From: Oxytricha trifallax
Taxonomy: Eukaryota; Ciliophora; Spirotrichea; Sporadotrichida; Oxytrichidae
Direction: 5' to 3'
DNA length: 64,000 nucleotides
Assembly (NCBI GenBank): GCA_000711775.1
Contig: ARYC01000216.1
Coordinates: 124,001-188,000, forward strand
Part shown: positions 35,200-46,990 of the stretch, one piece after another
Numbering within the stretch: position 1 is the first letter of the stretch
Layout: every line of letters begins with the position of its first letter
Notes under the pieces: model-generated
The model's input: only the letters and a program-made list of their open reading frames with translations
What the model was told of the DNA's origin: nothing
Database searches by the model: none
Translations under genes and position numbers: made by a program

Positions 35200-36904
35200 A
35201 TGAATTTAAAGAAAGATGAATAAGATTAGGTTTAACAACAATAGAATTTTCAAGCATCTGTCATTTCTTAAAGTGATTAAGGAAAATCAAACTCAATCCA
35301 TCAGTAAGATTTTTATTTTTTATTTAATTTTACTTAAACTTATAATTAATACGTAACTTTACCTTATCCAATTTAATTGTTTAATTCTTATAAAATATGC
35401 TTAAAAATATATAATAAAAAAAGATTAAGAGGAAGAAAAGGTTATCACTAAAACTAAAGACTTTAAGAAATAAGAGAAAAAATTTAAACTACTCTATGTA
35501 GACGCTTTAAACTATGCACGAGTTTTCTTTTTGAATCAGAATTTTTGGGATTTAGATAGTGCTTAGGAAAATATCAAGCGATTATATATAATTTTAATAT
35601 ATTAGATACATTTTTTATTTGTTGAGGCTGCATACAACTCATGTTACAAAGTTGAAGTATAACAATTTAAATTCTATTTTTATTAATATTTTATCATAAA
35701 AATACATTTGATAAAATTATTCTTGTGTTTAGTATTCATAGACGCAGGTAAAAAATCTGAAGAAGTTCTGAATAAATGGTATGAAAGAAGAGAAAGGCAA
35801 GTGGAAACTTGCATTATGGAGGTGCCGACTTGTGTCACAGCTTTTATTGGAGAAATGTTTAGAAATTTATAAGTCCCCGTTCACTATTCAGTTGTCGATA
35901 ATGATGATAAACTTGTTTCTTTATAAGTAAATACACATAATTATGTATACACTATAATTTAATTATTGAAGAGAAGTAAAATTGGTTTACTCTAGCATGC
36001 TTTGCAAATCATTATAAAAATACATAATAGTATATTATTAATGTATAAATATATCATTATGGTGCAGATGTATTGAGCGGTGACACAGATTTCCTGAGAT
36101 ACAGAGGCAGAAAGTACAAAATTTACAAAGATTTCAAAATAGATGAGAGTTCATAAAAATTAGTTTTGACTGAGAGAAGTCCTTTCAAACACAGAAAACC
36201 AAAATATTTACTGAAAAAATTACCTCAAACAATTAATTAGTATCCATTATTAAAAGAAGTATTTGAAGATGGTAGATACTTCAATAATAATTCATAGTAT
36301 TTACAATTAATAATTATTTTACTATAGAGGTTCTCCAACTAGTTTAACTAAATATACAGGGAATTTACACCAGCTAATTAAACCCTTGAGACAGGTTTTC
36401 TATAGAATCATGAAAGTTGATTTTGAAGTATTTGAGCTTTATCCAGACTGGGACCACAAAAACAATTCGCCATTTTGGATTGAGGAGTATGTAAAACCTG
36501 CTGATAACAATTTACTCAATCAACTGAGGCCCTTATTTGAGAATATATTGTATAATTCTTTAAATTTCATTTTATAAAACATCACTTCTATGATAGACTA
36601 TTTTATAAATGATCTAGTTAGACCAGAAGAAATAAAAGACTTAGATTGGAACAACCATGTTTTTGGCTTTTGTGCTTTGATATCAGAATTAGTTGCTGAA
36701 GTGAATGGAAAGGATATGATGCTATATTTGAAGGAATGTGAAGAATATATGTTGAAAAATGGGATGATAAAAAATTTCGGATTTGTTGAGAAAACTCAGA
36801 AAACCCTGGGATTTTATTTATATATTATTATATTAAATGGAATTGGTAAATATTTTTTTAAAAATAATTTTATACCCATTAAAAGAAGAAATAAGAAGAA
36901 GTAG
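35200..36904 (+). CDS. PIN-like protein, copy A2
   Basis: Type A member. ATG at 35200 opens a Gln-rich leader (MNLKKDEQDQVQQQQNF). It continues LLYVDALNYARVFFLNQNFWDLDSA, VFIDAGKKSEEVLNKWYERRE, TAFIGEMFRNLQVPVHYSVVDNDD, HYGADVLSGDTDFLRYRGRKY, YYRGSPTSLTKYTGNL, PLRQVFYRIMKVDFEVFELYP and WNNHVFGFCALISELVAEV. It keeps the acidic D-x-D residues. Coding pieces follow the same pattern as A1 (about 35200-35305, 35420-35605, 35610-35660, 35731-35925, 35980-36010, 36056-36280, 36318-36575 and 36580-36800). The true C-terminus after GFVEKTQKTLG is not resolved, because the frame stays open past the array homology. Confidence 0.75.
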
Positions 36905-37938
36905 AATAGAATTAATAATCACAGTCTAAAATAGAAAAATAAAAGCAAAATGTTTGAAATTAATCTATTTTATTATTTTATTAAAAGATTAAGGAATATA
37001 TTAATTTTAAATTATTTCAATCTTTTGACATAAGAAACATTAATAAAATCTTATTGTAATAAGATTAAAGTTTGTATCAACGAATTAAAAATATATCTAT
37101 AAATTTCTTTATAAAATTTTAATATGAATATACTAAAAATTGTTCCAAAAGGGTAATTCACTTTTTATTGATTATAAATTGTTTTTTGCTTAATCATAAT
37201 GGGCATAAAAAAATGAAAATATTAAAACAATTGTCTATAAAAAGACAATCACTTAAAAATTTCTCATCCTAATAAAATGATTCGAAAAATTGTAATAATT
37301 ATTAACTTTTATTGGATAAATTAAAATTCTTAATAAATATTTATTGGAAAATTAATATTAATATAATAAGTTTTAATTATCTTACAATTAATAATCTTAT
37401 ATGAATTATAAAATAATAAAATTATTTTGAATATTAATTTACACTATTTCATTTTATAATATAAAAGAAGTCCTGATGTATTTAAATAATTTAAGGTTAG
37501 AATAAAATAAAAAAGTTAGTATAATTTTATTAGAAAAGTAAGTTAATGATTCTTTTGAATTTATTTATTTGTATCTAAAACAAGTTATAAATAAGTTAAT
37601 ACACATAATTTATTGATGAAATCTTTTTTTATGCAATTTTACAATGATACTAATAAATATTAAAATAAAAACTATTTTGCAAATAGATCAATATACATTA
37701 AAAATTATCAAATAAGCAAGGTGCTTTAAGTAAATTATTAAAAAAATAATCTTATTAATGTTAAATTTAAATATGTAAAGTAAAGTAAAAATAAAATAAT
37801 TTTTAGACATATATAAATCTCTAATATAATTATAATAAAGTACATTAAAATAAATAGGATCCAATTTAGATTTAGTTTAATAATTTAATTTTGTATATGG
37901 AATCTTAAATTCTTAAGCATCCCCAAAACCCATATCTT
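36905..37938. other. AT-rich spacer, no gene seen
   Basis: One kilobase of highly AT-rich sequence between A2 and B2 with no supported gene or repeat. Confidence 0.5.
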
Positions 37939-39757
37939 ATGGAAGGACAAATATAAAACATTGATAAGTGGCCGAACTTAAATAATGAAAACCCTCATTA
38001 TATTGGTCAAAACGATCAGACAAATGCAAATGAAGGTTTGGTTCATGACAATATAGCAATTATAGTTTAAGAAATTGTTGATGACCTTATTCATCAGATA
38101 AGTACAACGAATTTTCTTCAAGAATTTTAAATATTAATGATAACTTTAAAGTGTAATTTTTATTATGTTTCATAATAAAAAATAAATCATATTTATAAGT
38201 AAAAAGAATTAGAACAGAAACACTTTTAGGCTAAGGAAGAGAGAAAGAAATAAAATTTGAAGTAGCTTGTTTTCGTTGATGGATTGAACTTAGTAGGAGA
38301 TTTCTTCCCTAGAGATAATTGTGATTTCTGGCAGTATAATCTCCATTAAATTAATTAAATGAAGTAATAGTTAAAATTTAAATCAAGGTGTAGCAAGATT
38401 CTAGAAATTTGCTCATGCAGCCAGAAAATCAGACTATGAACTTGAGTTTTTCATTGATTATCTTCATAATACATAAAATGTTTATAAAAATGGACGCTGC
38501 GTAGAGAGGAAGATATTAAAAATATGGAACTCACTAGGACTCCAGGCATTCATACAATTCTAGGCTAACTTTGTAAGGAAGAAGGTTTTAAAGTTCATTA
38601 CTCTTAATTTATTGATTTGAATTTTACGAAATCATATTAATTTTACTCTGACACTGACCTCATTAATATTTTATGTTGGATAATTTATTTTATGACGGTG
38701 ATAACACAATAGCTACCTATGCATAGCACTATGGAGCAGACATTTTATCAAGAGACAGAGATTATTTGAGGTACAAAGGTGCAAGCTATAAAATTTTTTC
38801 AAACTATTAGATAAAAAAGAATAAATTGTGTTTGATTGAAAGAATCCTTCTGTTCACTATAGACAAGACTATTTATTAATTACAATTACTTTTATATTAT
38901 AGGTTTTATTTTAATGAGTAATTGAAGAACCAAGAGACTTGCTAGAATAAACTATATTAAGATTATTATTATTATGCTCATTGAACTGCCTAAAACTCAT
39001 AGTCACACACCTTTCAAAGAAAAGATTGTAAGATTAAAGACAAATTACATTGGGGCGTCTACACCATTGAATAAGTATTTTGGGAACCTTAATGATAAAA
39101 CTAAGAAACTTAGGTCACATTAAATAGTAATTTAATTTAATATATTTTTATTCATTTCTATCATCAACTTGGCATATAGTTCAAAGTGAAAGAGATTTAT
39201 CCCTATTGGTCTATTGAGGAACATAATGTTCTATGGACTGATCATACAATCAAGCCTAAAGACAGAGGTAATGAGATTTATAGATAAATTATTAAAATAT
39301 GTATATTTTAATTAACAAGATTGATTCGCTTTTTAAAGATCCAATATCTCATGTTTTGCCTTATTAAACAAGTTTATTCAATTTTTCATAATCCAGTAAT
39401 AACTATTCATGAAATTTAACAATCTCATAGATTATCTTTTTATATTAATACATAACTTACAAAGTGAAACATAAACCCGTATCAGTAAGCTTAAGAGAAT
39501 GGAACAACCACATATTCTGCTAACTCTATAACTACTTTGAACCATATTACTTATTCTTCAATAAAAATGTGCTTGAAATGTTTGATAAAATCAAGCCATT
39601 TGTTTATTAATAAGAGGAACCAAAGAAGAAATTAAAATAATAACAACATTAAAACTTTAAAGTAATTCAGACTATGAGTTGCTAAAAAGCAAATTTTTAT
39701 TCAAATGTGTAAATGGTTAAATATAAGTTATTTAAAATTAATTTTAAAGATATTTGA
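37939..39757 (+). CDS. PIN-like protein, copy B2, with one-base frame break
   Basis: Type B member. ATG at 37939 (MEGQIQNIDKWPNL), then LVFVDGLNLVGDFFPRDNCDFW, ELEFFIDYLHNTQNVYK, TPGIHTILGQLCKEEGFKVHYS, NTIATYAQHYGADILSRDRDYLRYKG, EEPRDLLEQ, MLIELPKTHSHTPFKEK, FYHQLGIQFKVKEIYPYWS and SLREWNNHIFCQLYNYFEP, ending TGA 39755-39757. Against B3 (NVYKKWMQRRED), the A run at 38486-38490 is one base short and puts WTLRREED out of frame, so the copy is either inactive as read or affected by a homopolymer error. Acidic residues are conserved. Confidence 0.72.
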
Positions 39758-40495
39758 AGATATTTAATTATTTTAAAACTCTAATTGTTAAAGATTAAAG
39801 CAAATTAGTTTAATACATTTATTAAACAATTAATAATACATATTAATATGAATGTTAAATTTTAAGTTAATATTTCTCTTATTAATATTCCTAAAATCAT
39901 TTTTATTGAAGCAATAGGAACATAAATTAGAATTGAAAAATCAAAGAAAAGATTTAAAGAATTAAAAAGTATCAGGCTAGGTAATCTTTTTATTAACAGA
40001 TTTTTTAAAAAATAATTATTTTGCTTTTTATAAAAATTTAGATTAAATATATCTATGAAACTAATTCCGTATACTGACTCTATTATGATTAATAGAATTT
40101 TCTCACTTTTATTGTTATTTTATCGTGCTAAATAATGCAAGGAATATTCAAAGTTGCTGATTCTATTGAGATTTTTTTAATTCAAAAAGTTTATGATTAT
40201 ATTTCACTAAAATATTATAGAATTAAAAAACAATTATGTGATTAAAATATATCTTTTATAAGTTTGTTACCCAAAATTATCTAAATAGAAGCAATCAAAC
40301 TGTAATATTAAAAGAAGAGATAACTTTTAATTTCAAAATGAAGAAAAAACTGATACGTAATTTAATAACAATGATCATGAATCCTTTTAAAATTGGATTT
40401 CTTAAAATAATTATGATCTTTAATTCTAAATTGGGCAAAAAGATTATATTACTTAGAATTTAATACAATTTATTTAATATAATTATACTAAAATA
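39758..40495. other. AT-rich spacer duplicated at 59.0-60.1 kb
   Basis: No gene seen. The sequence is recognisably similar to 58990-60143, downstream of B3, which shows that the B-A-C block was duplicated as a unit. Confidence 0.6.
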
Positions 40496-43400
40496 ATGAG
40501 AAAAGATGAAGCAAATCAAAAGCTCATAGAAGATAAGCTTTCAAATGGAATTTAAGATAAAAAAAGAAGTAAACAGATGTTTTAATCTCAGAAACTATTC
40601 GTTGATGCTTTAAACTATGCAAGAAACTTCTTTTTGAATCAGAATTTCTGGGATTTGGATAGTGCCTAGGAGAATGTCAAGCGATTATACAATTATGCGA
40701 TTTTTTTTAATTCGTAAATGCTGCCATTAAGACAAGATATTCGGTAGAAGTATAATGATTATGAAAAAAAGAATATTTAAGTCAAAATTATTCACAAAAT
40801 TTTATTCTTATTTTGTATTCATTGACGATGGATAATAATCTGAAGAAGTCGTATAAAAATGGATATTCAGAAGAGAACTGTAAGTTAAAACCTGCAGAAT
40901 GGAAGTGCCAACTTGTCTCACAGCTTTGATTGGAGAAATGTTCAAAAATCTCAATCAAAACCCCAAAACCCATTAATGAGGTTTATAAGTGCTTTGATTT
41001 GTAGAGAATTGGTTAGGGGTTGGGGCTATTAATAGGTTATAATGTGAATTTATAGTAAATGTATTTAATTTAATAACTCAAAATGCACTTTTGGATCATG
41101 TGGGAGAGGTCTGAAGTTTATTTTACTCAACCACTATTCTATCTATTCAATTGATATGTCTGATCGTGGATTTGGCTTGATAATCACTTACTCTGTCATC
41201 TATTTCATTGTAAGAGATACTCTGTTTTTATCTATTAATTGCTTTATTCTTTGCTTCGCATCCTTTTCACACATTTTTGAGTAATAATCGTTGCGAGGCA
41301 TATCGCACTCTATGATTATTGCTGCCATTGCCCACAAATCCCATTGAAAGTCTCCATCTCTCCAGTCATCTCTTTCTGGATAATAGCCGTTCCCATAACA
41401 CTTCCAAACCTTGACACTTCTACCCTTCATGCTCTGTTGAAGTCAATAATTGCTACTTTTACAGGTGAGAAGTTTATCATAATATTTTCAGGCTTCAAAT
41501 CTCTATGAATAAAGCCTAACTAATGTAGCTCTTTAATACCTTGTAAGGTTTAAGTTGCTATCAAAGCAAGCTACTTATGATTCCTTTGATCAGTAATGAA
41601 ATCTCGAAGGGTCATTTCATATAGAGGCAGTCTAAAAGCAACATGATCCTTGGCAAGGAGAATAGCATCTAGCTTGATTAAGTAACTACACTCTTTAAAC
41701 TTTGCTTGAGTGAGTACTTGATACTCATTTGTAAACTCCATCTATTATTTATCATCATTTAAGAGATAGTTGAAGGGATACACCTTGTATGCGTATTGAT
41801 GATCATTGATAACTTTATTATAATAGGAGTCTTCTAATTTAGGTAGCTTTAAAGCGAAGTGTCTAGGTCAATTTAGGCAAGAACAGGAATCTTTTTATAT
41901 TGAATCTTGATCATAATTTTTGATATTGCAGAGGTCAGTTGGTTGCGTGCCTTCTTAACATACTCTAACTCTCTAGTTTGTTCAGGCACTACGACCTTAG
42001 AATATTCCCTCGCTTTTCTTTTGTTGAAAAGCTTCAGCTCAACTTCATGATTCTCAATTTCTATATCTTTCTTGTGAGCTTTTAATAGATGCTTCCTCAA
42101 GTCTCTTGTACGAGAGTATTACTTATGGAACTCAAAGCAGTCATACTTTCCATCTATTTTATCATGCTTTAAGTAGACAGTGGGCTTGGCTTCTCTATCC
42201 TCCTTCATATGTTTGTCCCAGCTTGATTTATGAGCAAAATCTCTCTCACATAACTCACAAAAATATACTTCAACTTCTTCAGTTTGTATAGGAATTTCAT
42301 TATTACCTTTCTCCTCCTCTCTGTTTCCCACACACTTGTTTGCCATTTATTTTCTATTATTAATTTCTATTTTAATAACAGAGACCTCAAGTGATAGCTC
42401 TGGTAGTTCTTTATGAGAGTTCATCTCACAGCTATCACACTTTTTATTGCTGCCAAAGGTAAGTCTCATTTAGTTTGATGGAAGTGCTGTTGTTTTTCTT
42501 AAAATGTTAGCGCTCATATTTAAATTTGAATTTAAAATTATAAAACTGCATCTATAACTCAGAGCTCATAAGAGAGCTTTGCAACCCTATAAGTTTGAAG
42601 GGAGGTTTTTAGAGTATTAGCCAAGAAAAATGAGCACTAAGAGACGAACCAGCTCTAAATATGGGTGAGAAAGTAAACATTTTTACTATCAATAATAAGT
42701 TGATTACAGCACGTACCGATTTAGGAGGTGCACCTAAATAAGGACGTACTGCTTAAGGAGGTATTTTGTGATATAAATTAGGATGCTCCTAATTAAGTAC
42801 TAGCATTTTAGGAGCTGCTCCTAATTAAGTACGTACCAATTTAAATTTAAAAATATGGAACTATAACAGTAGAAATTGATATCAATCTCTCAAGTTTGAA
42901 ACCAGTTCTCAAAACCTTCTCCATATCCTGCTAAGAGGTTGACCTCCTATAGGATGCCCATATTTAATAGTAAGTTTTACAGAGGTATATAATTGAAATC
43001 AATAAACTTAAATTTGAATATCATTTCTTAGATCTGTAAACAAGATGGAGTCAATGAATGATGCAATGAAAAGAGTGCAAGCACAAGAATTGATTCAAAG
43101 ATTTAGAAGCAAAAAGGATTTGCACCGCTACCTGGTGCAGTAAGGTAATGAACTCATAGTAACTCATCTTGATTGTGTAGTTGGTTTGTTTCTCCCAACG
43201 ATGGAAGATACTAAAATTTCATTGCTAAGAGCCATACTCTGCGAAGAGAAGAAAGCATTGAAAACTTAAGATGTAAAGTTTGCAGAGATCCCAAAATATC
43301 CAAAAATCTCAGTGACTAACTTATATGATGATGCTATGAATGACCCAGAGGTTTCGCTGTACCTGCCTACTAAGAAGCAGTTGTCAAATAAACTACCTGA

Positions 43401-46159
43401 AAGAAACTATTTCTTTGGCATACTTGCAACAATTAAAGGTGATTACTTGAAAGAAATTATTCAATAATCTCATAAGAAAATGTACAGCATAGCATCTCTT
43501 CGCAAGATAAGGATAAACAGGGAATCAATATAAGTGAGAGCTGGCTATCAGAACTGCAGAAGCACCCTTATATTTCAAGTAAGATTTGTAGCTTAACTCT
43601 TTAGAAAAATCTGGTACTGGCATCTTCTTGATGAAGAAATAGAGCAAGCTTCACAGAGAGCGAAAGTTGCTGACAAAGTATGAAGTTAGTAAGAGACTTT
43701 ATTCAAATATTTAGCCTCCAGAGTCAATGAACATAGATGCTGGAGCTGGCAGCAAGAGAAGAAACTTAGGAGGAGGGAAGCAAGAAATAGAAGAAAAGAA
43801 AGAGAAGCCAGCTCCCTCTAAAGAATTTTAAATGTGACTTATATATTCATTAACTTAACTACAAAACTTATTTATATACATTCACTCTCCCTTCTTTAGC
43901 ACACTTTTATGCCAACTAATTATCAACTCTCTTAGCTGAACTTTTTATAAAATCGACTGTATCGATAGGTAGGTCATGCATCAAGTGGTATAGCAGCAGT
44001 TTCTTGTAATGACCTTTTAATATACCCCAGTAGAACTCAATTCCATTAAACTATGGACTGTAAGGTACGTTGAACACTGGCGTTATTCTAAGTTGTTCAT
44101 AACTCTTCCTTGTTTCTTTGGTCTTATGAACAGAAAGATTATCAACGAATAGTATAATCTCTTATTCAGGGTACTTCTCTCTCAGCTGTTCTAAGAACTT
44201 TATATACTACTCTGTCTTAATAGAGCGAGGATGAATAAGATAAGTTTCTAAACCAGTATCCTCGCTAATTCCTCCAAGAATTGCCATTGTTTATACCTTG
44301 ACTTTCTAGTCATATACTTCTATGTTGCTATGCCTCTTATACCAAGACTTCTAGATGAAAGTGTTGAATGTAAACACAGCCTCGTCAGCATGAATAAACT
44401 TAATATTATTCTATTAGGCTCTCTGCATTTAATTATAAATATAATTTAAGTTGTTGTTGTAAAATGGCAGAGTGAAATCAATTACTCTCTTGATACGATT
44501 TACACCTTTGTAAGAGATACCGTTTCGTTTATAAATGTTTGCAACAGATTATGCAGAGATCTTCAACTAGGGGAACTGGCGGTGAAACATAATAGCTCGT
44601 TAGTCGTGAGAGAAGTGAGCCCAATACTTTAAAGTTTTTCATTAATAAGATAGCCAATATGCTTGTATAGAAACTTTGACTTCCTCTTAGGCTAAGAATT
44701 CAGCTATTATTGCTTTAATTATACAGCTTTCAAGCAGTGAGATCGAACAGTTGATGGACTACGCTTTAAGAGCAGTGCAATAGACTTATAGTTCAGGATT
44801 GGTATGACTTATTCACTATACATATCACATCCATAACACAGTTTAAACACTAAATCTATATACTCTTCATCATAAATATACCCCAAAAGCTTATGATTTT
44901 AGTCTCGCATTTAATTAATAACACCAACCCCTAACAAATTTCCTACAAATCAAAGCACTTATAAACCTCATTAAGGGGTTTTGGGGTTTTGAATGTACCC
45001 GTTCACTATTCTGTTGTTGACAATGATGATAAATTTAAATATATTTAATTATAGAAAAATTTCAAGTGTAATTTTAGTTTACTCTAGCATGCTTTGCTAA
45101 CCACTTTTTTTTATTCTAGCAATAAATAATCAATTAATTAAATAAATACTTGTATTTTAATTTTTTACTTTGGCGCTTATGTATTAAGCTCTGACACAGA
45201 TTTTTTGAGATATAAAGGTAGAAAATACGAAATATTTAAAGGTTACGAAATTGATCCAAAAACAAACGAGTTGATATTAATTTAGAGGAAGTATTTCAAA
45301 CACAAGCATCCTAGAGTCTTGTTTAAATAACTACCATAAACACTCAGTGAGCTCCCACTACTTAGAGAAGTGTTTGCAAATGGGAAATACATGAAAACAA
45401 TGTTAAATACATTTAATATTTTATAGTAAATACGTCAGAGGATCTCCTTCTAGCTTAACTAGATTTACAGGAAATTTACAAGAGCTAATCAGACCTTTAA
45501 GATAGGTTTTCTATAGAATCATGAAAGTTAATTTTGAAGTATTGGAGATATATCCATACTGGGATCATCAAAGTGATAAAACATCATGGATTGAAATTTA
45601 TGTTAAACCTGCTGACGATGTTTTGTTCAATAAACTTTAACCTTTGTTCTCAGACATTACTTAAAAAAGTAATATCTTTAAAAAAAACTATTTGAATTTT
45701 AAATTTGCTTTTCATACTTAAAATTTTATTTCTTAAATTACTCTCTATATTTGATTTTATTGTTTATAATTTAATTTGAACATAACTAGTCTGATTGATT
45801 ACTTTATCCATGATGTTGTAAGACCTAAGTTACTCATAGCTGAAGCAAATGACCTGGCCTGGAATAATCACGTTTTCGGCTTTTGCGCCTTAATATCAGA
45901 ATTAGTTGCTAAAGTCAACAATACTGATATGATTCTGTAATTGAAAATTTGCGAAAAGTATATGCTACAAAAAAAATTCATCAAAGATTTTGGATTTATT
46001 GAGTTAACTGAGAGTACTCATAAATTAGCATAATTTATTCACAAATTCTCATAATTTAAATTATTTTTAAAGTTGTAAATAATATTTAAATAAATTAGAG
46101 ATCTAGAAGTAAATTTAAGGATAAGATTTTGCATCAATTATGCAAACAATTTGAAATGA
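40496..46159 (+). CDS. PIN-like protein, copy A3, split by TBE-1
   Basis: Type A member nearly identical to A5. It starts MRKDEANQKLIEDKLSNG and continues LFVDALNYARNFFLNQNFWDLDSA, FVNAAIKTRYSVEV, VFIDDGQQSEEVVQKWIFRRE and GEMFKNLN. The frame is then interrupted by the 4036-bp TBE-1 (40956-44991). It resumes VPVHYSVVDNDD, FTLACFANHF, FGAYVLSSDTDFLRYKGRKY, RGSPSSLTRFTGNLQELIRPLRQVFY split over two IES-bounded pieces, and WNNHVFGFCALISELVAKV, ending TGA 46157. With the TBE and small IESs removed the frame is intact. If TBE removal is precise during macronuclear development, the gene could still be expressed. Confidence 0.78.
40953..40955 (+). repeat. TBE-1 target duplication AAT, left
   Basis: AAT immediately left of the element, repeated at 44992-44994. 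The uninterrupted paralogue A5 has a single AAT (60603-60605) at this spot. Confidence 0.9.
41075..42346 (-). pseudogene. TBE-1 57-kDa zinc finger/kinase-like ORF, broken
   Basis: Starts MANKCVGNREEEKG at 42346. A C2H2 finger YFCELCERDFAHKSSWDKH is followed by a degenerate second finger, then a protein-kinase-like domain with HRDLKPENIMINF, DFN in place of DFG, and a WDLWAMAA helix. Compared with the TBE-2 copy it has lost one base near 41845, carries an in-frame TGA (GCATGA) where TBE-2 has GCCTAA, and lacks four bases just after GGAACG in the activation segment. Its normal TGA is also changed (GAGTTA versus GAGTGA). The role of this protein in TBE biology is not known. Confidence 0.85.
42660..42850. 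repeat. Short repeats in TBE-1 divergent promoter region
   Basis: Several copies of CTCCTAATTAAGTAC-type units interspersed with TTTAGGAGG/GAGCT units, between the divergent 57-kDa and 22-kDa frames. The same region in TBE-2 (about 56010-56180) has a different unit number. Confidence 0.65.
43045..43837 (+). pseudogene. TBE-1 22-kDa ORF, broken
   Basis: ATG 43045 (MESMNDAMKRVQAQELIQRF), then DLHRYLVQQGNELIVTHLDC, NDPEVSLYLPTKKQLSNKLP and ERNYFFGILATIKGDYLKE. A five-base gain near 43486 (AGCAT duplicated) shifts the frame after KMYSI. The downstream homologous frame to TGA 43835 (WYWHLLDEEIEQASQRAKVAD and a Lys/Pro-rich tail) is in another phase in both TBE copies. Function unknown; no motif recognised. 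Confidence 0.8.
43847..44910 (-). pseudogene. TBE-1 42-kDa DDE transposase, one frameshift
   Basis: Tc1/IS630-type transposase. It starts MRDQNHKLLGYIYDEEYIDL, with an N-terminal helix-turn-helix-like region (ALLLKRSPSTVRSH). The catalytic residues lie in FIHADEAVFTF (D), ILFVDNLSVHKT (D) and PYSPQFNGIEFYWG (E). Relative to TBE-2 one base is missing in an A run near 44650 (NEKTLKYWAHF becomes out of frame). The catalytic part downstream is otherwise intact, and the missing base is in a homopolymer, so an assembly error is possible. It ends at TGA 43847-43849, convergent with the 22-kDa frame. Confidence 0.88.
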
Positions 46160-46325
46160 GTATCCTCTACTATAATAATATAAACCCAAACACATTTCTA
46201 TTCATATTATTATTTTCTATTTAGGTTCAGTAATTTAAATTCATTGATTAGTAACTTAAATCTTTTTCATTCTTTTTACAATGATTATCATTAAATGAAT
46301 CTATTAATAATATTAAATAATAAAA

Positions 46326-46480
46326 ATGTAAAGAAAAAAGAAAGCTGCACGTAAATTCAAGCATATAAACACATAAAGCAATTCAAACTAATTATAACGT
46401 CAGCCCTATGATAATACAAATAAGAAATGGTATATTTTATTATTAAATTAGAAAGTTAATTGCTTGTAAATTTACTTAGG
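46326..46480 (+). pseudogene. PIN-like copy C1, deletion remnant
   Basis: Starts MQRKKKAARKFKHINTQ like C2 at 61934 and follows it to NTNKK. After 46436 it jumps to a short stretch (AATTAGAAAGTTAA) that matches C2 about 80 bp further in. The VDGLN-type motif is thus deleted, and nothing of the remaining ~500 codons is present downstream. Confidence 0.75.
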
Positions 46481-46990
46481 ACTTTCTCATAGAGCTTTCT
46501 ACTACACTAAGACCTACTAAGGGCAAATAGGGATTGCTGCGCAACGCATGAGGAACCATTTGTCGAGGTTCAATCTTGAGCTACTACTCTCCTCGAGTTG
46601 GCTGGACACAATTATTTCCCTGCTTAGATGAGTTTGCCTGCTTGAGTTCAGTTACCTAGTTAATAGGGAGCAGAATGGAGGTTTGCTCTGACTTCAAAAG
46701 TGAGAAAATGAAAACCAATGAAGCCAACGATAAAGATTTTCTCCCACGCAGGGTTACGGTGCTGAAGCTACCACAGCGAAAGGATAGGGATGGTTAGCGT
46801 TTTCTCCACAGCTTGTTATCAAGTTGATTTCTACAAGCTCTGTTTTTCCGATTATGCTTGAAACATCTAGATTTTAGAGGAGACTAGGTAATAGCGGAAG
46901 TGGTTTTTTTTTTAGTTTTCTACTTCATGACCTTCATTCCACGTAATTGCCACGTCAACTCATTCAGATGCGTCTGTGTCACGACTAAGA
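46481..46990. other. GC-richer unique segment, nature unknown
   Basis: About 500 bp with much higher GC than its surroundings and no long frame on either strand under the ciliate code. It lies just after the C1 remnant. It could be a non-coding RNA-derived insertion or an MDS of a non-coding region; no tRNA cloverleaf is evident. Confidence 0.4.

Larger units (their letters stand above)
40956..44991. mobile_element. TBE-family transposon, copy 1 (4036 bp)
   Basis: Telomere-bearing element. Both ends read CAAAACCCCAAAACCC(C/A) pointing inward, with terminal inverted repeats of about 78 bp (40956-41033 and 44914-44991), flanked by an AAT duplication that fits the 3-bp ANT target of these elements. 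It encodes the three expected proteins: kinase/zinc finger on the minus strand, the ~22-kDa protein on the plus strand and a DDE transposase on the minus strand. The left tip has CCCA where the other three tips have CCCC. Confidence 0.95.

Noticed and set aside
40970..41040. Telomere-like C4A4 tract read as a chromosome end
   Set aside because: It is the inward-facing tip of a TBE transposon with a matching inverted tip at 44991 and a target duplication, not a telomere.
46550..46580. Possible tRNA-like B box (GAGGTTCAATCTTGAG)
   Set aside because: No cloverleaf can be drawn around it; left as part of an unexplained GC-rich segment.
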